This document shows positions 26,961-38,804 of a DNA stretch of 64,000 nt, piece after piece (the stretch's first letter is position 1; each line of letters opens with the position of its first letter). Source of the stretch: Brasenia schreberi (lineage: Eukaryota > Streptophyta > Magnoliopsida > Nymphaeales > Cabombaceae); NCBI GenBank assembly GCA_036023115.1, contig JAYKKT010000048.1, forward strand, positions 8,531,001-8,595,000. The letters are read 5' to 3'. Under the pieces are notes generated by a model. It saw only the letters and a list, made by a program, of their open reading frames with translations, was not told the origin of the DNA and searched no databases. The translations under genes and the position numbers were made by a program.

Positions 26961-27053
26961 GAAGCCAAACTTTAAACTTTACGTTCAGTTCTTCTGTCTT
27001 CCAGCAGCATTAGTGTCTCCTCCTCTGGTTCGGACTGCATTAGTTCTCCCCGA

Positions 27054-27192
27054 AAAGGAGGTAATCCAGCCGCACCTTCCAGTTGTAACGACTTCACTTC
27101 CGTCACTAGCCCCACCTTTGGCATCCCCCTCGAGGTGATAACTTCCGGCATGGCCGGCTCCCATAGTCTGACGACGGTGTGTACAGGACACG
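27054..27192 (-). pseudogene. Nuclear copy of the plastid 16S rRNA 3' end (NUPT)
   Basis: The plus strand reads AAAGGAGGTAATCCAGCCGC, ACTTCACTTCCGTCACTAGCCCC, GGCATCCCCCTC, then GGCATGGCCGGCTCCCATAGT and CGGTGTGTACA. This is the complement of the 3' end of a bacterial-type 16S rRNA, including the anti-Shine-Dalgarno end. The bases just outside it (GCATTAGTTCTCCCCG) match the plastid 16S-trnI spacer rather than plant mitochondrial 18S. Internal deletions and substitutions show an old fragment, not a functional rRNA. Confidence 0.85.
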
Positions 27193-27234
27193 GAAACGGG
27201 ATTATGCAAGATTATACATGAAACATCTCGACCG

Positions 27235-28015
27235 AAGGTTCCTGAACTTACCTCCTACATGGGTCCAGTTCGTGACCCCTACTATATCTGTCTTTATGGT
27301 AGATGTGACCGATTTGAAACCAGAACTGCACCGCAGAGGAACCGGGGACCTCTCAGTTCCGTTACAGTTTATGATATCCAGAAGCCGATTCGAAATTGGA
27401 ACGGTACTTTCCGCCGTTGTGGTTGGTGGAGAGTTCGACTTTCATAAGATGTATTTGCTCTTGTTTTACAAAAAAAAAATCAAGACAGTTTAGGAGAACT
27501 GTCCTGGATTCGGCTCTAGAATGATTCAGTTCCGATTCCAGGTTCAAGACAACGTGAAACCGAACATGTCTATTTTATAGCATATTACTATATATTAATA
27601 CATCGGGGCATAGTACATCTCATTATAAATGAATATATAAGATCTTCACTTTTGACACCTGAGATTCGGTAACGAGTAAATACTTTCGCATGAGCACAAT
27701 CGATTTTCTGGTGACATACATCACAAGATGGTGTGGAATGCTAGATAAGTAGACTTAGCTGGTTCCAGGTTTCGCTGGGACCAATGGTCCCAGTTTACCT
27801 GGAACCGGAACTGAATCGTAGTCCGTGTTTGAGTTGGATTCTAGTTCTGTATTTTCCGGGTTCAATTCCACGTTGGTTCTGGTTTGATTTGAAACATTCA
27901 TGAACAAATATGGGATTTAAAGACTGGAAACAACGATGACTTGGAACTGTTGGTTCTAGTTTTGGTTCGTGTTCAACTCCAAAACTAGAACCAAAAGGAG
28001 CGGTTAAAACTGATA
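27235..28015. repeat. GGTTCC-rich short elements
   Basis: Alternating TGGTTCCAG, GGAACCGG, GGTTCTGG and GAACCAAA words fill about 27.24-27.56 kb and 27.76-28.01 kb. The same family recurs at 29.63, 42.4, 43.85, 56.4, 60.3, 60.85, 62.75 and 63.35 kb. Confidence 0.6.
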
Positions 28016-28025
28016 TGATCTTCTC

Positions 28026-28206
28026 AGTGGCGGATCTACATTGAGCCGAGATGGGGCGTTCACTCCACCCACAATTTTGAAAATCAACTCAAATTCTATA
28101 GCTCATGATAGGATCCATAGGTTATATAATACATAGCTCATTCCACCCGAAATTATTCAAGGAATTATTCGCTAACACGAAAAAGAATTTCTAGATCCAC
28201 CACTGA
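28026..28206. mobile_element. Short MITE with CAGTGG termini
   Basis: Starts CAGTGGCGGATCTAC and ends AGATCCACCACTG, an imperfect terminal inverted repeat. A partial repeat of the right end follows at 28207-28229. Related left ends occur at 59151 and 63107. No clean target duplication was found. No coding capacity. Confidence 0.55.
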
Positions 28207-28307
28207 AGAATTTCTAGTTCCACCACTGATGGCACTCATTATCCCGAACAAGAAAGGTGGTGAGAAAAGCATGCAAAACTCGGAGCATATATTCTGTTAA
28301 ATATTTA

Positions 28308-28432
28308 GCACCCATAGGGTTAGCTCACCTGGCAGGGCTATCTGACTTCCATAATGAAGGTGACGAGTTTGAATCCTCAGGGGTGCATGCACGTGTATTA
28401 GGTTGCAGCCTCTTATTGTAATAAAAAAGAAG
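28308..28432 (+). mobile_element. tRNA-derived SINE, copy 1
   Basis: Contains an A-box-like TAGCTCACCTGG and a B-box-like GAGTTTGAATCC about 45 bases apart and ends in an A-rich tail. It is flanked by GTTAAATATTTA (28296-28307) and GTTAAATATCTA (28433-28444), a near-perfect 12-bp target duplication. Confidence 0.75.
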
Positions 28433-28534
28433 GTTAAATATCTAAAGGATGTGACCACAAAAAGGAAAAATTCTTCGCTCCATCCATCATATATAAATCT
28501 CTTTATTTATTTATTTCAATTTCTTTACTATTTC

Positions 28535-29099
28535 TAGGGATGTTCATGAAGCCGGAGAGGATAGAGCTAGGGATCAAAGTCCCCTCCCACATTCTCATTT
28601 CATAACCTTGTTCCCATCCTCGTCCTCATTCTTACGACAGGGACCAAAATTGTCCCATCTCCATCCTCATGTTCACTTGGGTTCTACACGAACCCGTCGA
28701 GAAAAAGAGAGATACTATAACATAAGTTGAAACTCACTTTACATATGAAATAAAACCTAATTTATATAAAATATATCTAAATTAAAACATATTATTACAG
28801 ATGAAATGTGGAGAACGACGATGAGCTCACGAATTCAAAAAGAGGTAATACTTTCTTTTATTTATTTATTATTCTAATTTGTTTAATTTTTAGACGTAGC
28901 TAACTTTCTAGAATCAATTAGAGGAAGGGTCAAGACCGGGTTCGTAGGGTGGGGATATGCTATTTCCATCCACGCCCCAATCCCATTGGGGATTTTCTTT
29001 CTCTCCCCGTCACCATCCCTGTTTTCACTCTCCAAATCCGTCTAGTTTGAAACGGATTCCCAATGGAAGTAGGGGATCCCCTCCTCTTGAACATCCCTA
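28535..29099. mobile_element. Non-autonomous hAT element with TAGGGATG termini
   Basis: Left end TAGGGATGTTCA, right end TGAACATCCCTA, an exact 12-bp terminal inverted repeat of the Ac-like type. Flanks ACTATTTC and ATTATTTC form an 8-bp target duplication with one mismatch. The interior is purine/pyrimidine-rich (GGGGA/TCCCC) without a transposase. Confidence 0.78.
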
Positions 29100-30090
29100 A
29101 TTATTTCTACCAAAAAGAGAATAATAAGTCTTGCTCCCTTTGACATGCTTTTGACAAGACGAAGTTAAATGCACAGCCTGAAACACGGAATTACTGCGAG
29201 CATGACACACAACACAATCATGACCCGAAACCTCACTTGCTACCCAAGTACCACAAAGCTGGTTGCATTTTGGTCGGGTTTCTTCTGGTGCAAACACGAA
29301 ACCACACAACATGAATCCCACACATTTTGTTAGCAGTGAATTTGATCTTGATTGGCAACTTTGAGAAATTCAAATCCGAAATTAATTAATACCGGAAAGC
29401 CAAAAGTATGAATGTCACCATGAGCTTCAGCTGCCCTAAGCATAATTAGTTTAGCTGAACTTTGAAAGAACCTAATTTTCCTCTCAAGAGTTGTGAAAAG
29501 GGTTCCCACGAGAGAATGACTGTAATTTTCATGTGACTTTCTTTCCTAGGTACGCAAAACATACGTGGCGTTCGGTTTTGGAGCACACGTCAAGCTTACA
29601 GTCGCTAAGGATGGTGGCAATAGACATGGCTAGTTCCGGGTAAACCGGGTTTCAAACCTCTAGTTTTAGTTTTGATGGAACCAAGAATCAGGACCATCCC
29701 AGTTTCGATTTTGGTATGAAACTTGCGAGTGTAGCGGGCTGTTGGAGGCAGGTACATGTTAATCTTGATCTATGCTTAAAAATTCCGAAATATCTCTATT
29801 ATTCAATTGGCACATCAATAATGAAGATTTAAATTTAAAAAGTAATTTGGTATTTTTATACTCACATTTAATGCATACAAATCAAATTATTTTTTAGATT
29901 CAAATTTTCATTATTGATTCCTTACCTAATTGAATGACGAAAATGTTTGGGTAGATTTTAGTATGATTTGAATTGAGCATATGCCCCCACATTATCTCTT
30001 TATATGCAGTGCCTTCCCTATTTCTCCGCCTTCTACTACTTCAACCACCTTCCTCTTCTTGTGGACACCAATTTGACCATTGTACATTAA
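29100..30090. other. Intergenic with a fragment of the GGTTCC family
   Basis: Only AGACATGGCTAGTTCCGGG at about 29627-29715 is recognisable, as one end of the GGTTCC-rich family. No gene was seen in the rest. Confidence 0.45.
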
Positions 30091-30092
30091 GA

Positions 30093-30246
<154 letters not shown>

Positions 30247-30483
30247 ACCTGGTACATGTTAGTACAACTAAGTGCTAATTATTTGTATAAATCTTAACCT
30301 CTATGTTAGCAGACGATTGATAATTGATATTTGACTTATAAAATAAAAAATGTACTTAAGAATTAAATACACTTGCAAAAAGCAAACAAATACTTCGTTT
30401 TTATTTAGTTTCATCTATCCATCCCTCAAGATGAGTGATGTTTTGGATATAATAGTACAAGGGATAGTAGTTTTTTTTCTTTT

Positions 30484-30518
<35 letters not shown>

Positions 30519-30589
30519 GTATGGAGAGAGAGAGATATACAGAGAGGGAGGGGTGTTGGGAGATAAGCAACGTATGAACCTATACATTC

Positions 30590-31030
30590 CGACTTGACCG
30601 GAGCTCGATGATTTGAACTTCGCCACCTAAATGAGCTGAGCCGTTGCTTCTAGGCATGTCAGCTTCAGATAGAACACGAACCCAAACATGAGCATGGAGA
30701 AAAAATGGGTTGCATTCGTCTTGACCTATTCTTTGCCACAAACACAAAATAACATAAGACGAACACAACTGGAAATACAAACGGCTGAGAGTTATACCTA
30801 GTATAAAAATATGACAAGGACATGATCCAAGAAGTACATGCTTGTGTCCGTGTGAAAGAACACGAAAAGTATCAGGTTATGCTTGATTTGACCTGCTTAT
30901 GGGGCGAACTCGTGACGGCGAAAAACAAAACACGGAATTACCACTGTACTTGTGAGGCTCTAGTAACAAATGTGTCAAGGTGAGCGCATTGACACGAGAT
31001 TAGCTGAACCCGAAAGCACGTGGGTGGTAC
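30590..31030. repeat. Degenerate ACAC/GAAC-rich dispersed repeat
   Basis: Words such as GAACACGAACCC, GACACGAG and AACACGAAAAG mirror the GTGTC-rich repeats at 20.3 and 21.7 kb in inverted orientation. It lies just upstream of the PP1 locus. Confidence 0.3.
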
Positions 31031-32879
31031 CCTTTGCAGCTCTCACTGCAAAGAACAAAAATTGTTTTCAGTGTGGACCTCAACCATAAGTTTTACCTAA
31101 AATACATATGAAAATTTAGCAGTTATTTGTAATTAACTGACATTGAGAAGCTCTTAGATATCCAGAATTTGTTAGGGACTTGTCTTGTAAATTTTATTTT
31201 CAAAGATGAGAGAGGAAGAGGAATCAAGGAAACGAATTAAAAGGCGGACGAAACGTTAGTGATCAGTTCTCTGTGTGTGTGTACCCGTTGCCGATATTCA
31301 TCCTCTTCGATCGTTCGAGATAAAGCGGCAGGCGGAATATCCGGCTTCCATTACCCTGACGGAGCAGCCCTTCGCCGTTTCCGGCCGTATTTTCCGACCA
31401 TCTTCCTGCCGGAAAAGATGCGCGATCATCGCCGGCCGTTGCCACTCACGTTGCTGAACTCATCGACGATACCTCGCGGGTGACCCTCCGGTTTTCTTTA
31501 CTCTGTCTCCGTTTGTCTTCTGGTTCTGCATTCGGTTCGTTTCTGTGGAGAAGGGGAGAAGTTAGGGTTTCGTTTCGGTATTGGTCTTTTTGGGGAAGCG
31601 GGAACGATGCCGATGGACGAGTGTGTGCTAGAAGACGTAATACGGAGGCTCCTGGATGCGAAGAACAGCCGGACGACCAAGCAAGTGCAGCTGACGGAGT
31701 CCGAGATTCGGCAACTCTGCGTCTCCTCTAAGGAGATCTTCATAAACCAGCCGAATCTGCTAGAGCTTGAGGCTCCGATCAAGATTTGTGGTAAAATTTT
31801 CTTCACATCGAGAGTTTTCTTCGTAGCTGTCATTGTTGCAGAGTTCTGTTGTGGTTATTTTCAATGTTTGTTGTGTTATTTATCGGTTTGATTGGGAGAC
31901 GCTGTTATCGTAGTTACTTTAAATTGATCATTGGAATTTATTTCTCGTTCCGAATGCGAAGTAAAGAGAATAAGGGCGTTTCTCGAGATAGTGGTAATTG
32001 GATCCATCCTGAACGGGAATTTGTTGAATTTTTAGCTTGATTGTATATGCTAAACGGTCTGAAACTCTCGAACTATCGGGAAATACTTTTGATTTTATGC
32101 AGAATAATATAAGTATCTTCTCCAAATATTATGGATTCAGAAATATGATTTGAATTTCTTTATGTTTCCAGTGGGGTGTTTTGGATGCAATAACTAGTCT
32201 AAAAAATGGGATAGTTCGGGAACTTCAGCGTGGAACAGAAGGCAAACAATTAGTGATTTGTGAAAAAATAACTAGACTTAGTGGATACTTGGTAATTGGT
32301 GGCTGTTTTCGATTAGGGGTGTAGCTATATGCTTGGTAGGTTTTGAGCCAATTTAAATTTAATATGGTGAAATACAAATATATCTAGTTCTTATAGTCAT
32401 ACAATAATTCCTTGTGTTGGTTTGTTGTAAGGTGGAGCTTTTGGTCCACATTTGAGGAATTACCGAGTCCTAAAGGTGCAGATCGTGAATGTGAATCACA
32501 TGTGTCACTATTTAATAGTTTGGTGTTTTTATGGCTTCCATATGTTATTATTTTTACCATCACCATTGCTGTGGTCACCACAAGTAGTGATCATTAAGCT
32601 ACTCTTGCTGGGCCACCTTTTCTGGTTTTGTATAGCATCTTAGAAATATCTTTTCTGGAAGTGATTTTCACTGTATGAGGAGAAGAACCTCAATTGTATA
32701 ACTCTGGGAGTGGACATAGAATAGGTGAACAATAAATGTTAAAGAAGATTTAAATGTCTTTGCGTTCATAATAAATTCATGCTTAAACATCGTCTCAGCA
32801 GTAAATAATGTTAGTCATTATTTTGTTCTGCTTTATGATTAGATTCTGAAGCTATGCACATCTTTCTTACCTACGTTAC

Positions 32880-33115
32880 CTTACCTAAGCCTTTTCCCAC
32901 ACCAAGTGGGGTTGGCTTTGTGTGCAACACAAGGACTTCGTAGGAGGTCACCAATTTCCTCTAAGCATGGTTAATTTCAGAGTTTGGATGGGATCGAGTG
33001 CATTCATGCTGGAGATGTCTCACCTCTTGAGACCCGACAAGGTTTTATACTGGTTGTCATCTACTTAACGCAACCTTCCAAGGGTGATCCCTTACATGGG
33101 TAGAGTTCTACGCGA
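32880..33115 (-). mobile_element. Possible LINE 3'-end scrap
   Basis: The phrase TAAGCCTTTTCCCACACCAAGTGGGGTTGGCT is the complement of the plant RTE-type 3' tail, similar to the tail at 7280-7320. The adjoining bases, including the CCTTCCAAGGGTGATCCC region, may belong to it. No coding part remains. It lies in PP1 intron 1. Confidence 0.45.
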
Positions 33116-35807
33116 ATCTTTCTGTATATGAAAACAAGGTTATAAAACTCATACCGTAGTGTATGATATTGTATAAGTTTATCGTATATCGCAAGGCAAC
33201 ACGATATGGTACACAATACCATATTGTACGAGTTGATGTTGATTCGCAGGATATAAAACCCAAAAAACTCAGGTTTTTCTACTATTTTGCTTGCTCTCAA
33301 ATCCTTCCTTACCCCTACCTTGCTCCCAAACGATTTTCATACCTTTCATTTACTCGATTTTGTGGAGGAATCACACACTTTTGGTTTCAAACCCTTAAAA
33401 ATTCATAGTTTTTTTTCAAATCCATGGCATACACTCTTTTTTCATCCCTACTCCTTTGTAACCCAATTTTTCACTTGAAAAATGTGGGACTTTTATAGAT
33501 TTTGAGATTTCCCACCTTTCTAAAGCCTTGTCCTTACCGTGACTTATCTTTGCTTGACTTAATGACATCATAATGAGGCAATCAAGCTCTAGCGTGAAAG
33601 TATTGTACCCTGGTGTATAAAGGCAATAGACTTGTGAATACGTGTATGTTCTGTAATGAGGTGAAGCATGAATATATTTTCTACACGAAACAACATCTTA
33701 CGGTAACTAAAAAGGATGTAAGTACTTGTCGTCGGGTGCCTAAATTGTGAAATTCAATAAGTTCTAGAGCTCACAATGGAAAGAAAAAGATTACGGCAAA
33801 GAAAGAGCAAAAACAGGTGGTTGGAATATGTCTCAGGAATCTTCTTGAGAAGAAATTCATGCTATGGTTAGAGAGGAGGAGGAAGAGACAACTTAGGAAA
33901 AAGAGTGTAGGTTTTGGTAGTAGTAGAAGTGGAGTTGACTCTTATTCCACTGAAAGAGCTCCTATTGTCTTGATGGTTGCGAGGACTTATATAGGAGATG
34001 CTAGAGGCAGTTGAAATACATTTTTTTTATGAAAATTGGATTTCGTTTAATGTTGCAAATTCATTTTCCTTTCAAAACATTACAAATGCTATTGCTAGTG
34101 TAGGATCTAGTTATAATGTTTCTACTTATCATGCTTTGAGGGGTAAGTTACTGGTTGTTCCACTATTACTGATGGTTGAACAAATGAACATCATAGATCA
34201 TTAGTGAACTTTTTGGTTTAGTCTCCAAAGGAGACATTATTTTTGAAATCCTATGACTTATCCCATATTGATAAAACTTTTGATAATTTACTATTTATTT
34301 TTTAAGATGTTAGTATTCAAAATATTGTTTAATTCGTTATTGATAATGCTGCAAACTTTAGAGCAACTGGAAAGATGCTTGAGGCAAACCATCTATCCTT
34401 AGTACGAACTCCATGTGTTGCACATTACATAAACTTAATGCTTGAGTATTTAAGTGCAATGTATCACATTAAGGGGACAATTGATGCATGTAGAAATGTC
34501 ACAAAGTTTATTTATAATCACTCATCTGTATTGCATTTGATAAGAATTCATACCGATAGAAAGGAGTTGATTAGGCATTCGTTGACAAGATTTGCTACGA
34601 ATGTTATTATTGTTCAAAGTCTTGTCATACAAAAAATGCATTGAAAAAGATGTTTGCATCTGATGAATGAGGCTCTATAAGTTGGTCGAGAAAGAGAGAG
34701 GGGGGTTACTATAGTAGATGATATTTTTAATGCCAACTTTTGGGAGAAATGTAACACTTTTTTTAGGATGATTGTGCCTTTAGTGAAGGTAATGAGAATG
34801 ATAGACAGTGAAGATAGGCCTACACTGCTTTATATATATATGATGCAATGAATAAGGTAAAATTGGAAATACAAGTAAACCTTTACGACAAGCGGTCACT
34901 TCTAAAGAAGGTTTGGAAGATGATTTATGCACGTTTGAATCGATAAATACATTATGATTTTTATGGTGCTGCATATTTTCTTAATCCCTCTATTAGATTT
35001 TTTCTCAACTTTATAGAGGATGATAAAGTTAAGAAGGATATTGAATGCAATTGATCTTGTATAATATTAATCTCCTAGGTGCAACATTCATTTAGAGCTA
35101 GTAAGTATATAGATAGCGTTAGATTTTGGAAGGTCAATCACGATACAACTCCGCTCCCAGATACGACTAGGTATGATTTGTTTTTTTGATAAATTATTAT
35201 TACTTTTTAATTCTTATGACTTGTGTTTGCTTCTTAAGACTTAATCCTTTCATTTATTATGTTTTATTTTAGATGAATGGTGGACTCAATTTGGTGTAGA
35301 TGCATCGAATTTGTCGAGGTTTGCTCAATGCATCTTAAGCCAAACATGTAGTTCGAGTGTATGTGAGAGGAATTGGAGTTTTTTGAATACATTCACACAA
35401 AGAAGAGAAACAGATTAGAGCATGCTTGTCTTCGTAATTTGGTATATATTGCATACAATATAAAGTTAAGGCAGAGGTAAAAATATATTTTTGTTATTCC
35501 TTATACTTATAAGTTGTAACTCATAAGTAATGATATTTTCTAACTTCTAAGTAAATTGTATTATTCCTTTTGTTTTATCTATAGACAAATGCAAAGAGAT
35601 GACAGAAAGGTGCCATATGACCCACTTAGTTATGAAAATATTGATATTTTTGATAATTGTGTTGAAGAAGAAGAGCCTTCTATTATTTTAGAGGATGCAA
35701 ACTAGAGAGCAATAGAAGTAGAAGTAGAGATTGAAGATGATAATTTATAAAGGTGAAGGATTGAATGACTCAATTTTGAAAGAAGAGGAGGGAAATGATG
35801 GTGGCGA

Positions 35808-38401
35808 CAGTGTTATTCGTATCGTGCGATACGGTGCGATATGCCACCACGATACGATACAACCTAGTGTATCGTAAATTACATGTTATCGCACCGTATC
35901 ACCCATATACGCCCAGGGACCCTTATAAAGGCAGCAACTAAGCGTTGTCAAGATATTACAAAATTTATTTACAACCATGCATTTGTTTTGTGTATGATAA
36001 GGAGATATATAGTATTGTGAGACAAAAGCAAGCATTGAAGAGAATGTTTTCTTCAGATGAGTGGCAACAATTTGCAGAGTTGCCTCAGAACAGAAGAAAT
36101 AGAAACTGAATGAGATTTTTGAGACAGTTTTTATTACATTTTGGAATGAATGTGTTAGACTGTTGAGGATTACATGTCCTTTAGTAAAGGTTTTGAGATT
36201 GGCTGACAGCGAGGAGAAACCATCCATGGGCTACCTTTATGAAGCCATGGATAGGGCAAAAGAAGCTATTAGAAATAATTTTAATGGAAAAAAGAGATTA
36301 TGTGCCCGTGTGGAAAATAATTGATAATAGATGGAATAAACAATTGCATCAACCTATTCATGCGGCAACATATTATCTAAACCCATCATTCGGGTACTCA
36401 GCAACCTTCAAAAGGGACGGTGAAGTTAATCGAGGGATCATTGATTGTATTGATAGATTAGTCCCTGATGAGAGCATAACAGATGCTATACATCGAGAGA
36501 TGGAGATTTATGATAATGCTCTTCACTTATGGGTTTGCTTGTAGCAATTCGCAACCGCACTACGATGCATCGAGGTAAATTGTTATTATTGTTAACAGTG
36601 TTATCCGTATCGTGGGCAACCACGATACGATACACTATCCTGTATCGTAAAACGGTAAGTATCGCACTATACCGTACGCCCAAAAAAAAATTTCCAAAAA
36701 AAAAATTCAATTTTTTTTTTCAATTTTTTTTGGTTAATCGGGAAGCGGCAGAAGAGGGGAACTCCGACGCCTTTGTGTTTGTGTTTTTCATTTATTTTAT
36801 TTACGTATAGAGCTTTTTATCTATGGCTTGTGGGGTTTTTGAAATTATATTTTTTATCAGGTTTTTTTACTTGCACAACAATTATCTTTTAAATATATTT
36901 TAAATCCATATTTGTATCTACCAATATATCATGAGTTAACATATACGAGATGATATTTTCTTTCTCATAACTATATAATGAACATAGTGATATTTAACAA
37001 GATTATTATTTTTAATTATCAGCCCTACTCCAAAGCTTGATTTCTCATTGAAGAAACCAAAGTTGGTCAACGCGACACCTTATGGGCATGCCGCGACCCA
37101 AATCTGTGAATCTGCTCGAGTCACTTCCCGTGCTCAGATTGGTGCAACCCTACCTAGTAAATACTCAATAAGGTTTGTCACGAACCAGGTTTAAGATGTT
37201 GGATTCCAAATCAGAACCAATATAGAGCATATAGGAATAGGATAGTGCTCAATAGTCAATAGACTCAATACCATATAAAGCAAGATCATGTTATTCGAGC
37301 ATATTCACAGATTCAGTGTTTGTGAAGAGGGGCGAAGAGAGGCTAGAAAGCAGAAACCTTAAGACAACATCTTTGTGTTGACCAACGCCTTTGTGCTCCA
37401 TAATACCACAGAAACCACGCCTTTGTGTTTTAATTATTTAAAAATAAAAAATAAAAAAATTGGGCGTATCGCTCGTATCGTGGAGCCCAGCGATACCCGA
37501 TACGATACGCGTCAGACAACACTGATTGTTAATACATCTTATATTATTGTGGATTATGTCTCTAATGTTTATCTTTTTCTAGAGATGTTTGGTGGAATAG
37601 GTTTGAAACTGATTGCCCGAACCTTAGGGATTTTGCAGTGAGAGTTCTGAGCCAAACCTATAGTGCAACGGGTTGTGAAAGGAGTTGGAGTGTCTTTGAA
37701 CACATCCATACAAAAAAGCACAAAAGGTTGGAACATAAGAGACTAAATGATTTAGTTTTTAGTTCTAACATGCGCCTTCGTGAAAGGTAATGTTGTATTA
37801 CTTAAATGTTGAATTCAATAAATTGTTTGACTTCAATCGTTAATATTATTTACTAATTGTTTATCTTTGTTTGTTGTAGGCAATTAAAAAAAGTAAATAG
37901 ACGAGAAAGCCAATTTGATCCAATAAATTTGGATACTTTTGATATATTAGAAGACATGATTATAGAATACAGTGAAGAAAATGCCTTCCTAACTGAAGAA
38001 GACATTGCATGGATTAATTTGGAAGGAGCGCAACAACATTATCAGGGAGATAAAAAATTTGATTTTCAAGTAGAAGGTGCTCTTGATGATGATGATGAGG
38101 ATCTTCAACAAGGAGAAGATGAAGATTATTTAGTTGATGATCCTGATTATAATTTATAAAATGTAAATGTATTTTATTTTTTTGATTCAAAATATGTAAA
38201 TTTGGATGTAATTGTTCAATGTTGAATGCTCAATCTGTACTAAACTTTGCATTATATGAATTTAAAGTAATTACCAGTTTTTTCCATATTTTTTTGATTT
38301 TTTAATTAATTTTTATATTATTTTAATATTAAACTACGATACGATACGCCCGTACTGTGGAGTCCAGCGATACGCGATACGATACGCGTCATACAACATT
38401 G
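35808..38401 (+). mobile_element. Middle hAT element with partial transposase
   Basis: Starts CAGTGTTATTCGTATCG and ends GATACGCGTCATACAACATTG, related inverted termini. A perfect 8-bp duplication GGTGGCGA flanks it at 35800-35807 and 38402-38409. Inside, transposase text 'DITKFIYNHAFVL' (about 35.95 kb), 'QPIHAATYYLNPSFGYS' (about 36.36 kb), then after an inner insertion 'ATGCERSWSVFEHIHTKKH' and an acidic C-terminus ending at 38158. The N-terminal half is deleted and stops are present, so it is non-autonomous. It landed in the acidic tail of the outer transposase. Confidence 0.88.
36596..37524. mobile_element. Inner non-autonomous hAT element of the same family
   Basis: Starts CAGTGTTATCCGTATCG and ends GATACGCGTCAGACAACACTG. 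The perfect 8-bp duplication ATTGTTAA flanks it at 36588-36595 and 37525-37532. The 929-bp interior has no transposase. It interrupts the middle element's transposase gene and shares its terminal sequence. Confidence 0.88.
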
Positions 38402-38724
38402 GGTGGCGATGATGATGATGGTAATGACAGTGATCTTGATTATAATGCTTATGATGCATTTGTTGATTATGATTCACGTTTTGTAGAATGAAAAAATGAA
38501 ATTGGATTGTTGTACTTTATAACTTTGTATTTATGTTATGTAATAAATTGTTATCTTAACTTTGTAAACTTTTAGAAGTTTGTTGGTATATTGTTAACTT
38601 TAAGTTTAACTCTGTGACTCTTGTAGGCTCGTAGACTCATGGTATTAGTTTATTTATTGTGAAAATGTTATTTTTTAATTTTAAAATAATTCAACTTTTA
38701 ATATGCCGTATTGTAGTACGATAC

Positions 38725-38804
38725 AACACAATTATTGCGTATCGGTCTCTTTTATGATATGGGTAACACAATTATCGCATATCGGTGTCTTTTATGATAT
38801 GGGT
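38725..38804. repeat. Two tandem 40-bp units
   Basis: The unit AACACAATTATTGCGTATCG... is followed by a second copy with a few substitutions at exactly 40-base offset. It probably belongs to the end region of the outer hAT element. Confidence 0.7.

Larger units (their letters stand above)
33780..38491 (+). mobile_element. Outer hAT transposase remnant, interrupted by a younger hAT
   Basis: Plus-strand pieces of a hAT transposase: 34.32-34.64 kb ('NAANFRATGKMLEANH', 'TPCVAHYINLMLEYLS', 'RHSLTRFATNVIIVQSL'); 35.28-35.46 kb (dimerisation-domain text 'QTCSSSVCERNWSFLN', decayed); 35.58-35.80 kb ('RDDRKVPYDPLSYENIDIF'). It resumes after the inserted element at 38410-38491 with an acidic tail ('DDDDGNDSDLDYNAYDAF'). 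Many stops and frameshifts are present. CGATAC-rich text at 33.12-33.25 and 38.70-38.82 kb may mark decayed ends. It lies in PP1 intron 1. Confidence 0.75.

Noticed and set aside
27054..27192. Functional rRNA gene
   Set aside because: Only the last ~140 bases are present, with internal deletions and no neighbouring rRNA sequence.
33130..33260. Left terminal repeat of the outer hAT element
   Set aside because: CGTATATCGCAAGG-type words are suggestive, but I could not pair them with an inverted end or an 8-bp duplication near 38.8 kb.
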